A stretch of 64,000 bases of DNA from Hemileia vastatrix (GCA_030280995.1 JASXTE010000017.1:22830498-22894497), one strand, 5' to 3'. Counted from the stretch's first letter, positions 33,916 to 45,717 are shown. Made by a program: numbers and translations. Notes: generated by a model not told the origin, from the letters alone.

Positions 33916-36900
33916 TGGTAAGGTAAACTCTTAGAGTCGCCTTGCTGTAAGCAGAATCCGGAGGAGATGTGTGGATTTAGCTGAAAACCCTGTCCTTCCA
34001 ATAAAAATAACAAAATGGGAATTCCAAATCACTAAGCTAACCAGTCTACTTGGATCTGATTAATAAAAATAATGAAACTCTAAAATAATTAACACTTATT
34101 GAGATTTAAATAAAAGTGGCTGTTGAGTAAAGAAATACTGATAACAACAATTAAGGTGGACCAGTGAAAGATCTGAAAAGATTGACTTTTATGTTTTTAT
34201 AATAATTTGAATTTTTATGAGTCAGCAATAATCAAGTCCCAGTGATGAAGACCTTTCTAAAGATACCCTGTATGAAGTGTGATTTAAATTGTTGAGTAGT
34301 ATTTCTAAAATGTTATTTATAAAATATAAAGTTATAAGGGTATTACAAATTTATTTAATTTGTTGAGTAATAAAAAATGAGACCGTGGTGGTTAATGATT
34401 AAGCTGTATGATCTATCCCCCGCTCAATTTTGAGTTTGAGAAGCGCTTAAGTATTCCTAGTCACATGCCTAAGTTTTCCCCTCCAGAGCTCTCCCAGAGT
34501 CAATCTGGAGCCCGTACAGAGTCCGTACGGAGTCCAAACGGAGTCCAAGAGGACTCAATTAGAACCTTTAAAACTATAATAAAAAATCTAGAAAAATTAC
34601 ACATAATAGAGCCACTTACCCTTTACACTCCAAACTAATTTTCGTAGTCTGCGCAGCTCTAATCACCCTGTGTAAATTCACCAAAGTTAAGTAATTTCTA
34701 AAAACGTAAGTATTTCTATAAAACTTTAAAATTCATTTAAAAAAAATATAAGAAAAATAGTAAAAATTCTGGGAAAATTTCCCAAGGTTCTTGAGTGACT
34801 CGACTTGATACTTATGAATTCTTCAGACCGTAAAAATAAGTTTTCTCCGTAAAATAAATTGTTTTTGCATAGGCATTTGCTCTTGACCAATTTCTTCATA
34901 TTTAAAACTCAAATAAATTAAATAAAACCCGTTTAAATATAAAAAAAATAATAACGCCAATCTTGCATGCTGTAGTAACTCCATTTACATACTTAGGTGC
35001 CATACTAAACTTTAGGCTACCACATCCTCCCTCCAATTGAGAATGTCCCCATTCTTAAAACTTTGCATAAGTGATTGAGCAATTCCAAAAGAATTATCTT
35101 TTCTAATAAAATAATTTGATAAACTTGTTTTAGCTGGTCTTCTTTTAATTCTTTATAATAAAAACGTTGTTTCTTCTTCTCTGGCTTGATATAACATGAA
35201 ATAAAATAATATAAATCTTGTGATGATTCCACTACTCAGAGCAAGGTTTGAATCCCTTCAGACTCCCATTAACCAGTCTTCCTTCTTGTCACAGCATTGA
35301 GAGAGTGGATCTTCCTATGAGCCAAATACTCCTGATTCCAACCTCATAGGGCCCCCCACTGAGCCGAATTCTATGATTCCAATCTCGCCATAAGGTCCTC
35401 CAAGCTTCACACCAAAAAAATGGCCTAACTATGAGGCACTAAAAAAAAATCATTCCCTAAAATCCAACTACCATCCTAACTTCTGATTCCTTCATCACAA
35501 TTTTCAAACTTTGCTATGCAGCAAACCCATAAAATACTTTTGCCAGGCTTCCAATAATAATATTAACTTTAGACCATGTTAAAGCGCCACAAATTTCACC
35601 TAATTAACCATTATGCTTTCCTTAGCATCATTACCACCTAAAATTTTAACCTCCTAAAGCTTATCAGCACCCAATTCCAGAAATAATTGAATAACCAGTT
35701 TAGAGTCTTAGTGGACAGTGATAAATTAAAAGATTGAATTGAGTTATCCAAACAAGATTGACTTTCCAGTTTAAAGTCTTGGTGGACCAAACATATAATC
35801 GATTGCCAGTTTATGGTCTTGGTGGACCAAAGATCGTTTAGGTGCATAAATAACTTGATGAATTCCTAAATAAGGCCTAGGCTTGACCAAAGATTGAATA
35901 AATTTGATAATCTAGTTTAATGTCATAGTGGACCAATGAATGTTGAATTATCCTGCAGATATTAATTTTCCAGTTTAAAGTCATGGTGGACCAAACATTT
36001 GATCGATAAGAAATCCAGTTTAAGGTCATGGTGGACCCAACAGCTTGATAACAGTCCAGTTTAGGGTCTTGGTGGACCTAACATTTGATAACACTCCAGT
36101 TTAAGGTCTTGGTGCACCTAACATTTGATTTATATAAAAAAAATCCGTCTCCAAAAATATCCATAAAATCTTAATCATCCTTGAAATTCAGTTTAAAGTC
36201 TTGAAGGACTAACAGCTCCAATATAAAATCTTTAATGAAAGTCTTGAAAATTAGCCAGTTTAAAGTCTTGGAGGACTAACAGCTCCAAAATTTGTATAAG
36301 AAAACCTTAAAGAATGTTTTGAACAGTAGCCAGTTTAAAGTCTTGGAGGACTAACAGATCCGAAATACGTATATAAAAAACCTTAAAGAACGTCTTGTAA
36401 AGTAGCCAGTTTAAAGTCTTGGAGGACTAACAGCTGTCTTGAAGTAAAATCCCATTGGTATTGAGTTCCCCTAGACCCTGTTTCCTGTCTAAACTAAATG
36501 AATAAAACTAAAAAGAATGAAGACTGAAAAATAAAACTATGAATTATAATAATAATTTTGATTTAATTAATTGATTTTTTTTTTTTTTTTTTTTGATTTT
36601 TTTATTATTTTATTTTTATTTATTTATTTATTTTTATTTTTATTTTTTTTATTTATTTAATTTTATTTAATTTTTTTTTTAAATTTAAAATATAAGATAG
36701 TTTTGAAATAAAAGTTAAAATTTAATTATTAAAGAAAGTTAAACAAATGTGAAAAGAAAGATAAAAAAAGTAATAATAATAAAAAAATTTCAAAATGAAA
36801 TTTTTAAAAGATGCCCCCCTGGCCATTTGATGAGCCGTACCCTCGACATCATACCCACATCCAAGTGCAACTTGATGTGGTTACACAATTTTGAGAAATT

Positions 36901-37129
36901 GAAAAGAAAAGAAAATAAATGAAAGTTTTTAGAAGATAATTTTTATAATGATAATCACTGGGTGGGCTCCCTCCAATTTATAAAAATGATTAGAGACCAC
37001 CAGTGAGCATCACCTTTACAATAATTCATAATATATATTAAAAAAAGAAATAACAATTTAACATAAAAAAATCAAAATCAAAATAAAATAAAAAGAATCT
37101 TGAATCCGGCGTTGAGAGTGGTGTCTCTT
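33916..37129 (-). repeat. 3' LTR of G2 copy B3, first part
   Basis: It begins TGGTAAGGTAAACTC and follows the LTR at 15945 through to GAATCTTGAATCCGGCGTTG, where C1 interrupts it. The remaining 133 bp are at 51064-51196, so the full LTR is about 3.35 kb. A T-rich tract lies at about 36565-36680. Confidence 0.8.
35690..36435 (-). repeat. array of AGTTTA-hairpin motifs in B3 LTR
   Basis: About twelve copies: a first group with GGTC...GACC or AGTC...GACC stems (35775-36120) and a second group with AGTC...GACT stems (36187-36435). Spacing is 35-75 bp. Confidence 0.8.
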
Positions 37130-37904
37130 TGTCACCGGACGACCTACGCACAAGGTTGAGGATGTTCCTGAAAATGAGATGAGGGATTTTAGAAACTTCT
37201 TCGAAGCACAGAGGAATGATTCGAGGAAATGATTCGAAGGTCACTCGAAGTAATAGCTATAGGTTTGAGGTTCGTTCGAGAAGAATTATAAACTAGTTTC
37301 AAAGGTAATAGTAATTCTTAAAATCTCACAAAGGGTTGGAAAACTCAATAATCAAATATTTAGGATTTAAAAATGAATATTGAGAAAATAAAAGAAAGAT
37401 ACAATAACAATGATTTAACTTTTAAGGATTTACCACTATTAATGTAAATACGATTTTATAATTTAATTCTAAGGAATATAGAACCAAATACCCAACTCCT
37501 TTTATATCCTTTGTTCCTCCTCACATTGACCTCCCTTCCATTGCAGCATTCCCATTCCATTGACCATTACTAACATACACTTAGACCCTCTTCACTAAAT
37601 ATCCGTCCATGCTCAATTTACCCCTTTTTAATTAAGTAACAAAACTTTAATGAAAAACTACTACTGTATTATTTCGTTGAACCTAGCGCTGTGCGTCGCT
37701 TATTGAAAAGGACTAATGTGCCCTATTGGGAGATTGACTAATTTAGATTTAGAGTTTAGGCTAGCGCAGTTAAATAGTAAGTACACAAAGGAAAATTGCA
37801 GTTGCTATGGAGAATTGCTTTCTGCGCTTCGAGTATAGATTTAGGACTCAATATTATTGATTTAATGAGTTGATTTCGCCTCGAGTGTCACGTGGCGCGT
37901 GACA
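37130..37904 (-). repeat. 3' LTR of C1
   Basis: 775 bp, TGTCACCGG...GCGTGACA. It is rich in TCGA and TTCGA words. Confidence 0.95.
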
Positions 37905-37914
37905 GATGCCCGGG

Positions 37915-37921
37915 TATAAAA
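37915..37921 (+). promoter_or_regulatory. TATA box of the antisense gene, C1
   Basis: GGGTATAAAAA lies about 75 bp upstream of the plus-strand ATG at 37996, just outside the LTR. C2 has GGGTATAAGAA at 55299-55304. Confidence 0.55.
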
Positions 37922-37995
37922 AATTGTGAACTCTGTTGAGCTTGAGCCATCTTCTCACACTAATTTCCCTCACCTCTTAATTACTTATTCTTATA

Positions 37996-38948
37996 ATGAA
38001 CTGCCCCACTCCCACACCTACGCCTCCACACCCTAAAGCGGATGGGGGAATAATCACACAACAGTTTTCACAGACTTGCACGGCTTGTGAAAGCATGGAA
38101 TATTTCTGTGTCGAAAGTACGGCGACTCGAGGCCCTCGCCAGAAATGCGAGTTTTGCCGTTGGCGGCGAGTGGCATGCGATGCGTTGGCGAAGAACGTGG
38201 AAATCGAAAAACGATATACCAAAACTAAGTTTTGGGTAGTTCTGAAAACCAAGGAGGTGGTTGAAGACATTTGGGATGTCTCCATCTAAGATGAACAATC
38301 GGTGGGGGAAAATGATAAGGAGTTAAACAACGAGATCTCAACCTGGGTAACCCAGGTCACGAGTTCGAAGCGAGGTGTCGAGGAAGAAGTCGACGAGTTG
38401 GTGGAGGAGGATGAAGATGAAGTCCCTGTTCCAGGGCGGGCACCCAAGAAACGACGGGTGGTCATTGAGGACAATGAGGAAGAGAGAGAGGTAGAGGTCA
38501 AAGTGACACCAAGGTTATTTCTAGAGCCTGACCCCATCTTCGAGGTAAGTTTTTATTTGTTTATTTTAAGGATGAAGTTACTGATGAGTTTTTTGTTTAG
38601 ACATTGAATAACCTTGAAGAGCCGATTGCGGAGCCTGCGCCGATTATACCAACTGAGGCACACCCTTCGGCCACGGAGGTAGTTGAAGAGCCCGAAGACA
38701 CCCTGGACCAAGTGTGGTCGAAGAAACCTCGTCAAGGTCGACGAGTAAGGTTTGCGGAAGAACTATGTGGGGAGGTCGACACTATTATCGAAGCTGCTTC
38801 CTTCGAAGTGGCAGAGGAGCTCTTGGAGATGGGAGAGGTGGTTCCGGTAGGAGAGGAGGAGGTATTTGAGAAATGCAGGAAGGAGATAAGGGTAGTTTTG
38901 GAGAAAATGAAAAGATTGGTTCGAGAGAAGTTAAAAGAAAAGATTTGA
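37996..38948 (+). pseudogene. antisense accessory gene of C1, Zn2Cys6-like, one nonsense mutation
   Basis: Exon 1 is 37996-38544, the intron 38545-38600 (GTAAGT...TTTAG, 56 bp, CTGAT branch-like site) and exon 2 38601-38948. It equals the open gene at 55396-56346 except for amino-acid changes and codon 98, GAA in C2 but TAA here (38287-38289). The Cys pattern CX2CX6CX12CX2CX6C (residues 28-61) is intact, as are PKKRRVV and the C-terminal helix. With the stop, only the first 97 residues including the Cys cluster could be made. It lies opposite to gag-pol and converges with it. Confidence 0.8.
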
Positions 38949-39876
38949 AATGAAAAGGAGATGTAAAGAAGTAGAAAAAGAAAATTGTATTTTAGTTTTA
39001 TTTTATTTTTATTTTATTTTATTATGATTTTTTTTTTTTTTTTTGTAGGTGATTGTTATTAATTTTATAAGATTTGAGAGAGAGAGAAAAAGAAAAAAAG
39101 AAAAAAAAGAAGTTTAAAATAAAAAATTTTAGAATTTGAAAGAAGAATTTTAAAGAAAGAAAAAAGGTTGTTTAATTGAAGGAAGTTTTAGTGTTTTAAA
39201 AGGAAAATTTTATGTAAGAAAAGAGAGAGAAAAAAAACGGTTTTGTGATTGAGATGAGTTTGTTAAATTGAGGATTTTTTAATTTTTTTTTTTTTTTTTG
39301 AAATTTTAGTTGAAAAGAGAGGAAGAAGAAAGAAAAGAAAAAAAAACAGAATTTAGAATTTAAGAGAATTTGAAAAGAAGAATTATTTGTTTCGAAGAAT
39401 TATTATAGGGAGATTTAGAGGTTGAAGTTAAGTTTGAGGAAATGGTCGTGTCATACAAGATTTGATGATTCGAAGGAAAGAAAATTTTTAAAAGAAAGAA
39501 TAAATATTTTGGAAGAGAAATTTTTGAAGAGAATTTAAATTTTAAGAAAAGAATGTATTTAAAGAATTGAAAAAGAAAAGAAAGAAAATATTTAGAGAGA
39601 TTTATGAGTTTTTTATTTTATTTTATTATTTATGTTTTATTCTATTTATTTTATTTTATTTTATCTTATTTTATTTTATTTTATTTTATTTAATTTTATT
39701 TTATTGTATTTAATTTTAATTTTGATTTTAATTTTAGTTGGTTTTGGAGGAAATTTTATAGAAGGAGAAGAAAGAAAAGAAGAGAGAAAGAAGAAAACAA
39801 GGCTAAGAAATTTAAGAGGTGTTTTAGATTTTAAAGAAAGAAAGAAAAAGAAAAGAAAATTTTAAATAAAGAAATT
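38949..39876. other. purine/pyrimidine-skewed spacer between antisense gene and pol, C1
   Basis: Its first part is strongly A/G-rich on the plus strand (GAAAGAAAAGAAA-type), with T runs near 39030 and 39280. A TTTTA-type microsatellite occupies about 39610-39735. No gene is seen. C2 has the same layout at 56347-57297. Confidence 0.7.
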
Positions 39877-41327
39877 TTAAGGTTTTAGTTTTAAAGGATA
39901 TTTCGAATGAAAAGATTTTAGGAGTTCAGGAGCGTTAGAAACATTGATGGCTGGTTCCCAGGATGTTTTGTCTGAGTCATTGAGGAAGCCTTCCCATTCC
40001 ACGAGGTATTGAAGTTTCCCCTTGCGTATTCTTGAATCAAGGATACGACTTACTTCCCACTCTAGATGATCTTCTACTTCGACCGGTTCCGGAGGGGGTT
40101 GGTTCTTGCCTGGGTATATTTCTCGAGCCAGTTCCAGGAGAGATACATGGAAAACAGGGTGAATCGCCTGCCATTTAGGAGGTAACTTGAGTCGAAATGC
40201 AGTTTTAGAGACTTCAGAGTTGATTTCAAATGGTCCCAAGCGCTTTTCAGCCAGTTTCTTTGATGGTCTTGTTGTTCGAATGTTTCGTGCGTCGAGCCAT
40301 ACTTTGTCGCCTGGTTTAAAGGAAGGAGCAGATTGTTGATGTTTGTCGGCCTGTTCCTTGTATCTTCGAATCGCTGATTCCAAATTTGTTTTAAGTTCTT
40401 CTTGGAGTCGTGATATAGTTTGAAGATAATGTTCCGCAGGATGATTAGTTCCTACATGGATTGAGTTGAATCAAGGATGTTGTCCATAAATGGTTTCGAA
40501 GGGAGATTGTCGTGTCGAATAATGAGTCAAGTTATTATAAGCAAATTCGGCCAATGGTAACCATGTGGTCCAATCGTCTTGTTGGTAACTGACATAAATT
40601 CGAAGATATTGTTCGAGGATTTGGTTAACTCTTTCTGTTTGACCATCCGTTTCAGGGTGATAGGCCGTGGAGAGATTCCTCGTGATATTGAGTTGTCAAC
40701 ACAGTTGGGTCCAGAATGTGGATACAAACAATGAGCCTCTATCTGAAATAATATCATTTGGTAAGACGTGTTTAGAAAATACATATTCTAGAAACAATTT
40801 TGACAAATCTTCTGCTGTAGCAGTAGTAGTGGTTTTAATAAAAATAGACATTTTTGAAAATCTACATACTATTACTAATATAGCATCAAAATCATTAGAA
40901 ATAGGAAGTTGAGAAATGAGATCCATCGATAAAGATTCCCAAGGTTTAGAGGGAATAGGAAGTGGTTGAAGCAACCCATGCTTCCGGTGACGGGGAGCCT
41001 TATTCCTATTACATTCGTAACAAGCTTTTATATAGGCCTTGATTTCCCTGGTCATACCTGGCCAGAAGAAATCCCTTGCTATTAACTGGTAGTTTTTATC
41101 AACCCCAAAATGACCAGCTAATGGAGAATCATGTCGACTGTTGAAAATCCATAATTTTATCTCATTGTTGTCGGGTATGACTACTCTACCTTCGAAGACC
41201 AATAGACCTGATTCAATACTAAATCTTTTGGCCCCTTGCTTCGAGAGTATTTTGTCTTTTAACCCTAAACAATAATCGTCCTTTGACTGAGCTTCGAGGA
41301 TGTTGGATAGTGGATTTCAAAAAGATT
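39877..41327 (-). pseudogene. C1 pol, 3' part: integrase and chromodomain
   Basis: Minus-strand 40696-41202 carries the zinc-binding H-x5-H (HDSPLAGH) and CX2C (CYEC), the first catalytic Asp (SMDLISQLP) and the second (SDRGSLF). A TGA at 40696-40698 replaces the Arg codon CGA found in C2, and a second CGA-to-TGA stop is at 40471-40473. 39877-40383 is intact and holds the GPF/Y-type segment (KRLGPFEINSEV) and a chromodomain (WEVSRILDSRIRKGKLQYLV, then WEPAINVSNAPELL). Chromodomains guide integration to particular chromatin. The frame is cut at 41327 by the DNA transposon. Confidence 0.85.
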
Positions 41328-41400
41328 AGGGGGTATCAATGTTGACCGATCCGCAATTAAATTAATTGCGGAAAATAATCTGCATACCCCAATTATCTTC
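41328..41400 (+). repeat. left TIR and subterminal palindrome
   Basis: AGGGGGTATCAATGTT is followed by CCGCAATTAAATTAATTGCGG-type inverted sequence and a further CCGCAATTA word near 41399. Confidence 0.85.
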
Positions 41401-41678
41401 CGCAATTATTTTTGCTAATAATTGGGTTATTAGACACTTTACGTGTCAATGTTCACCTCTTATCTGACATTTTTATCCTCAATATTTGATAACCACATCT
41501 TGGACAACTTTCTGGATATCCCAGCCTTCTACCTTGCTGCGCACTTCCATTCTCATCCCATCCTGTTCATTCTATCTGCTCAGAATTTCTCCCCATTTCA
41601 TCTATTTGATTCTTCTCCTTTTCATCTCACTATCTCATCTGCTTGTTTCTGCTCCTTTTCATCTTCATTTATAATAAC

Positions 41679-43076
41679 ATGCCTTGTCATCCTAGATCTT
41701 CTCAAAGGCAGCCATCACCCAGTTGTTCTTCAATTCCCACTACTTCCTCTTTCCCCCGCTCAGCCAAGAAATCAAAGACTGTTCAATTAAAAAAAGATGA
41801 ACATCTCATTCTTATCAACTGGCTGAAAACCAAATCTAACTATGATTCTTGTTTTGGTACTGAGTATGCCACTAAAGTAGGACGGCCCCCGACATCAAAA
41901 GTTAATGGCTATCTTCTAATGGCAAATGAATTACACAATAAGACCAAGGGAAGGATTGATCTATTGCCTAAACAGATGTCTGAACGCTTCAAGCATTATC
42001 GAGCAAAATACAAGAAGGCAAAGGCTCTTTCATCTTCCACTGGTTTTGGGGTTACTGACATTGATATAACTAAGGGTATAAAATCCATAGACAATAAACT
42101 TGATTCTTTATGTCCTTACTTTAAAGAGATGGATGCATTTTTTGGAGAGCGAGCCGATGTTAATCCTGTAAACATGTTGGATGGAGAAGATCCTATCTCC
42201 AAACATGATGTCGAAGCAAATCTTTTCCCATCCTCTTCCTCCACTCAAGCCTCCCCTCTTCTAAATTCTACGAATCTAGATAGCTTTGCTATTGATCCTA
42301 TTGGCGATTTAACCCAACCCAATCTAACTCAGGTCTGTTTCTTTTATCTTATCAATTCTATTTTTTTATTTACTTATCTTTTTCTTATTTCTTAAAAGGC
42401 TGATGAACAAACCCAGGATCCTCAATCAACTGAGTCTGAAGCTAGTGACAATGATGAGGAGGAAAATGCTACGTTGAACAAAAAGAGAAGGGCTTCAACT
42501 AGTCTAAATTTCCTCTCCCAAAGAAGACGAAAAAGTGATACTTCATCACAAACACCTTTTTCTTCGATGGAACAGTTTTTAGAGAAACGTGATGCTGGTA
42601 AGTGATATCATACCTCTTATTACTTTACTCTGCTTTTCTTCTACTTTATGTTAATTTTTATTCTCACTCTAGAACAAGTGGAAATTGCTAAAGAGACACT
42701 GAGCTTTGAAAAGAAGAAATACGAGCTCTCTTTAAGGAGGGATGACAGAGTACAAGATTTGGAAGAGAGGAAGTATGAGCTCTCCTTACGGAAGGATGAT
42801 CGGATCCAAGATTTGGAGGAGAAGAAGTTTGATCTCTCTTTACAGAAGGATGGTAGGGCCCAAGATTTGGAGGAGAAGAAGTTTGAGTTAACTCTTAGTA
42901 TTGAAAAATCCAAAAATAAGGAAAAAACACTCAAGCATCAAAACTTAATGGAACAGATGAAGTATAAGCATGATCTCCAAGAAAGTTCTAAAAAGAAAGA
43001 TTTCTTGATCGAATGCATTAAAGCAAACAAATCTGTTGAAGAAATAGAACGTTTAATGAAATTTTTTGTTGACTAG
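41679..43076 (+). CDS. Harbinger-associated Myb/SANT-like DNA-binding protein, 418 aa, three exons
   Basis: Exons 41679-42332, 42399-42597 and 42673-43076; introns are GTCTGT...AAAAG and GTAAGT...TCTAG, and joining them gives one open frame. Residues about 34-110 form a Myb/SANT-like domain (HLILINWLKTKSNYDSCFG, then GRPPTSK and ISERFKHYRAKYKKA-like text). Harbinger elements typically encode such a partner that helps bring the transposase to DNA. Residues about 130-285 are Ser/Asp rich with a basic KKRR stretch. The C-terminus is a long coiled coil with an 18-residue unit (KKYELSLRRDDRVQDLEE) repeated three and a half times. No stops are present, so the gene looks intact. Confidence 0.8.
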
Positions 43077-43214
43077 TTTCTTTTATTTCTTTCACACTTC
43101 ATGTGTTCATATTTATTTGTACATAAATTTTACAATTATTTTCTGTATTTCTTGAAATATTGTATTTTAATGTTAAATATTCTTTTTTTAAATAAAATTT
43201 TCAAGTCTCCTTTG

Positions 43215-43628
43215 AAAATTTGACAATCCCCCACCCCTGGATTTTTTTGAAGTAAGGGGTGGGTATCACAAAAATTCTTTCATGTCATGAATCTTGAAAG
43301 TTTTATATGAAAATTTGGCTTTACTACCCCCTGCATTTTACCGGTATCCTAAAAATTCTTACATGTCAAGAATTTCACAAGTCTTATCAAAAATTTTGGC
43401 ACAACCCCCCATGGATTTTATTGAAGTAAGGGACGGGTATCACAAAAATATTTACAAGTCAAAAAAATTCTATATCTGTTTAAAAAAATTGGCAATACTC
43501 TCCCCTGCATTTTATTGAAGCAAGGGGTGGGTATCACCAAAATTTTTCTAAGTCATCAATTTCACATGTCAGATTTGAAAATTTGGCAATACCCCCCCCC
43601 CTGCATTTTATTGAAGTAAGGGGTGGAA
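43215..43628 (+). repeat. about five tandem units of 90 bp with TIR-like GGGTATCAC words
   Basis: Units contain GGCAATACCCCCC, TGCATTTTATTGAAG and AAGGGGTGGGTATCAC. The last word resembles the element's own TIR start AGGGGGTATCAA. Unit copies start near 43222, 43312, 43400, 43491 and 43580. 43629-43968 holds nothing I recognise. Confidence 0.75.
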
Positions 43629-43968
43629 GTCATCTAAATTTAATATAATTACATAAATTATTAAATAAATATCTAATATATATCAATTTCCCTAGTTTAA
43701 AGTAATGACAATCCCTCAAGCCAAAATGCAGACCAAGTCGAGAAACATAAGTTTGGGACTTTCTACAGGTATAGGAAAGAGGAACCCCATGAAACAAATA
43801 AATGTTATCATGATTACCTGTTATACAACACAAGGTCGATGGCTCATCACATTATTTGAGAAAATTGATATATAAAAAATATTTATTAAAAATTTATGAA
43901 AAAATATAAAATTTTCGATGACAACTCTAATCCCCATACTTTTTGGATCTAGATAAAGTTTTTTTAAA

Positions 43969-44544
43969 TCAAATAACTTTACCTTCTTTCTTTACCTTAT
44001 TGATTCTTTGTATCAACTTATTACTGATTTGAAATGAGCAACCGAAATGAGTGAAATCTTGACAGGATTTCAAACCAGGAGGAGCTTTGGTCGTTTGATG
44101 ATTATCCTTAGAAGAATTCCAAATAGTTTCGATGATACCATTTCCCAAACCAAAATCAATGATGCACCGGTGGTCTGGAAAATATAAACCATGTCCTTTG
44201 ATTTTAGCTGGAGATGGTATTGGGTGGCCAGTTATCAGATTGATATATGAGAATATTCCAAAAGTAAGAAAATTGGCATCATTCCTATCGATATGAATCC
44301 TATTGTGGAATCCAGAATGAGTGATAATAACATTAGAAAATAAAAGATATTCGTGGCTGATATCTTCCAATTCGGAGTCACACCAATTCAGTATTCCAAC
44401 TTTGGTTGCAAGTTCATGATTTTTTTCAAATGCTTTATTACAGAGCTTGTTGAGTTGAAAAGCAAGAAAAGAGTCAAAGGAAGGTAGAGTGTCCCATAAG
44501 CAAAAATCTTCATCTTTTTGAGCTTTAGTGATATTCTTGACCAA
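43969..44544 (-). CDS. TET-like 2OG-Fe(II) oxygenase domain protein, 191 aa, possibly N-terminally incomplete
   Basis: The frame matches what I know of the TET/JBP-like oxygenases expanded in basidiomycetes. It has THSGFHNRIHIDRND with the iron-binding HxD pair (H84, D86), TFGIFSYINLITG, GHGLYFPDH, IIETIW, the distal His in DNHQTTKAP (H149), and THFGCSFQISNKL near the C-terminus. Such enzymes oxidise 5-methylcytosine or related bases using 2-oxoglutarate and Fe(II). The family is usually longer at the N-terminus; 44545-44590 adds only a few in-frame codons (RHFNYIGIYS), so an upstream exon may be missing or lost. It lies inside the Harbinger-like element, on the same strand as the transposase. 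Activity is not proven. Confidence 0.7.
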   Translation of the reverse strand: MVKNITKAQKDEDFCLWDTLPSFDSFLAFQLNKLCNKAFEKNHELATKVGILNWCDSELEDISHEYLLFSNVIITHSGFHNRIHIDRNDANFLTFGIFSYINLITGHPIPSPAKIKGHGLYFPDHRCIIDFGLGNGIIETIWNSSKDNHQTTKAPPGLKSCQDFTHFGCSFQISNKLIQRINKVKKEGKVI

Positions 44545-44651
44545 CGAATATATGCCTATATAATTGAAATGCCTAGATAATAATCATATAAGAGTTTCAG
44601 AATCCTTATCCTCTAAATATGCAATATAAAAGTGTGAAATAAGACAAGTGA

Positions 44652-44973
44652 AATTTGGAAAAAAGGCTCAACTTCAAAGGTCAAAATCTCAGCAACCACT
44701 GAACCTAATTCAAACCTGTTTGTGGAAAATGAAAGATATGCTTTAGTAGAATCTTCAGTTAAAGGACATGCGATTTAAATAAACCTAACCCTAATTTGTT
44801 ACATAAAAAATGAAATAAAAATTTAAATTGGGAAAAAAAAGGCTCAACTTTAACGGTCAATATCTCAGCAACCACTGAATCAAATTCAAATCTGTTTGCA
44901 GGAAATGAAAGGTAGCCTTCAGGAGAATCTTCAGTAAAAAGAACATTAGATTTGAATAAACCTAACCCTAATT
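44652..44973. repeat. tandem duplication of about 150 bp
   Basis: 44652-44799 and 44824-44973 share AAGGCTCAACTT, ATCTCAGCAACCACTGAA and AAACCTAACCCTAATT with moderate divergence. It lies just upstream (minus sense) of the TET-like ORF. 44974-45717 is AT-rich without a recognisable gene. Confidence 0.75.
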
Positions 44974-45717
44974 CCGAGTCTGATTTTCAAAATTTTACAA
45001 AAACTTGAAAAGTGGTAATGAAGATGAGATCAAAAGGAGTTTTATAAGTTCACTGTTATCCAGATAAGAGTCATACATATATTTAAGTATGAACTTTTCA
45101 TAAATGGAATGAGATATCATATAGGCATGAAAAAAAGGAGATGAAACTTACCTTGATTGAAAAGTAGGAAAAATAGAGTGAGAAAGATTGATGTTGGAAT
45201 TGTGGGGAAATTGAATATGGAGTAAGTGAAATGCATAAAGAATGTGCAATGTATGTGTTTCAATGAAATGGAGCCAAAAAAAAGTGAAATAAGGGAAAGG
45301 GGGGATAATGACAATGTCAAGGAGGGATGAAGAGTAGGGTGATGGAGCTAAAAAATAAAGTAAAGAGGGAGAGAAAAAAAAGGTTAATTATACCATTGAA
45401 ATCCAAAATAACCACTTACAAAAAAAATTTAGATAAAAAAAATAAAATAAACAGAAAAAAACAAAAAAAATTATAATTAGTAATCAAAAAATCAAAAAAA
45501 AAAAGAATATAATGACTTACCTGGAGAGATGAGATGACAAAATGAATGAAACCAAATTGTTTGAGGGATGTTGGAGGAGAATAGAAAAAGGATATGAGGG
45601 ATGAATGAAAAAAAAAATCACTGACAAAATATGCAATTTCAGAAAATATGCGATTTCATGTTGAGCTGGTGAAAGAAAACCAATGAGCCATCCAAAAAAA
45701 AGATATTCACCGTAAAT

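Noticed and set aside
37977..38537. minus-strand ORFs opposite the antisense gene (Ser/Thr-rich)
   Set aside because: They are shadows of the plus-strand exon; between copies the changes are synonymous on the plus strand.
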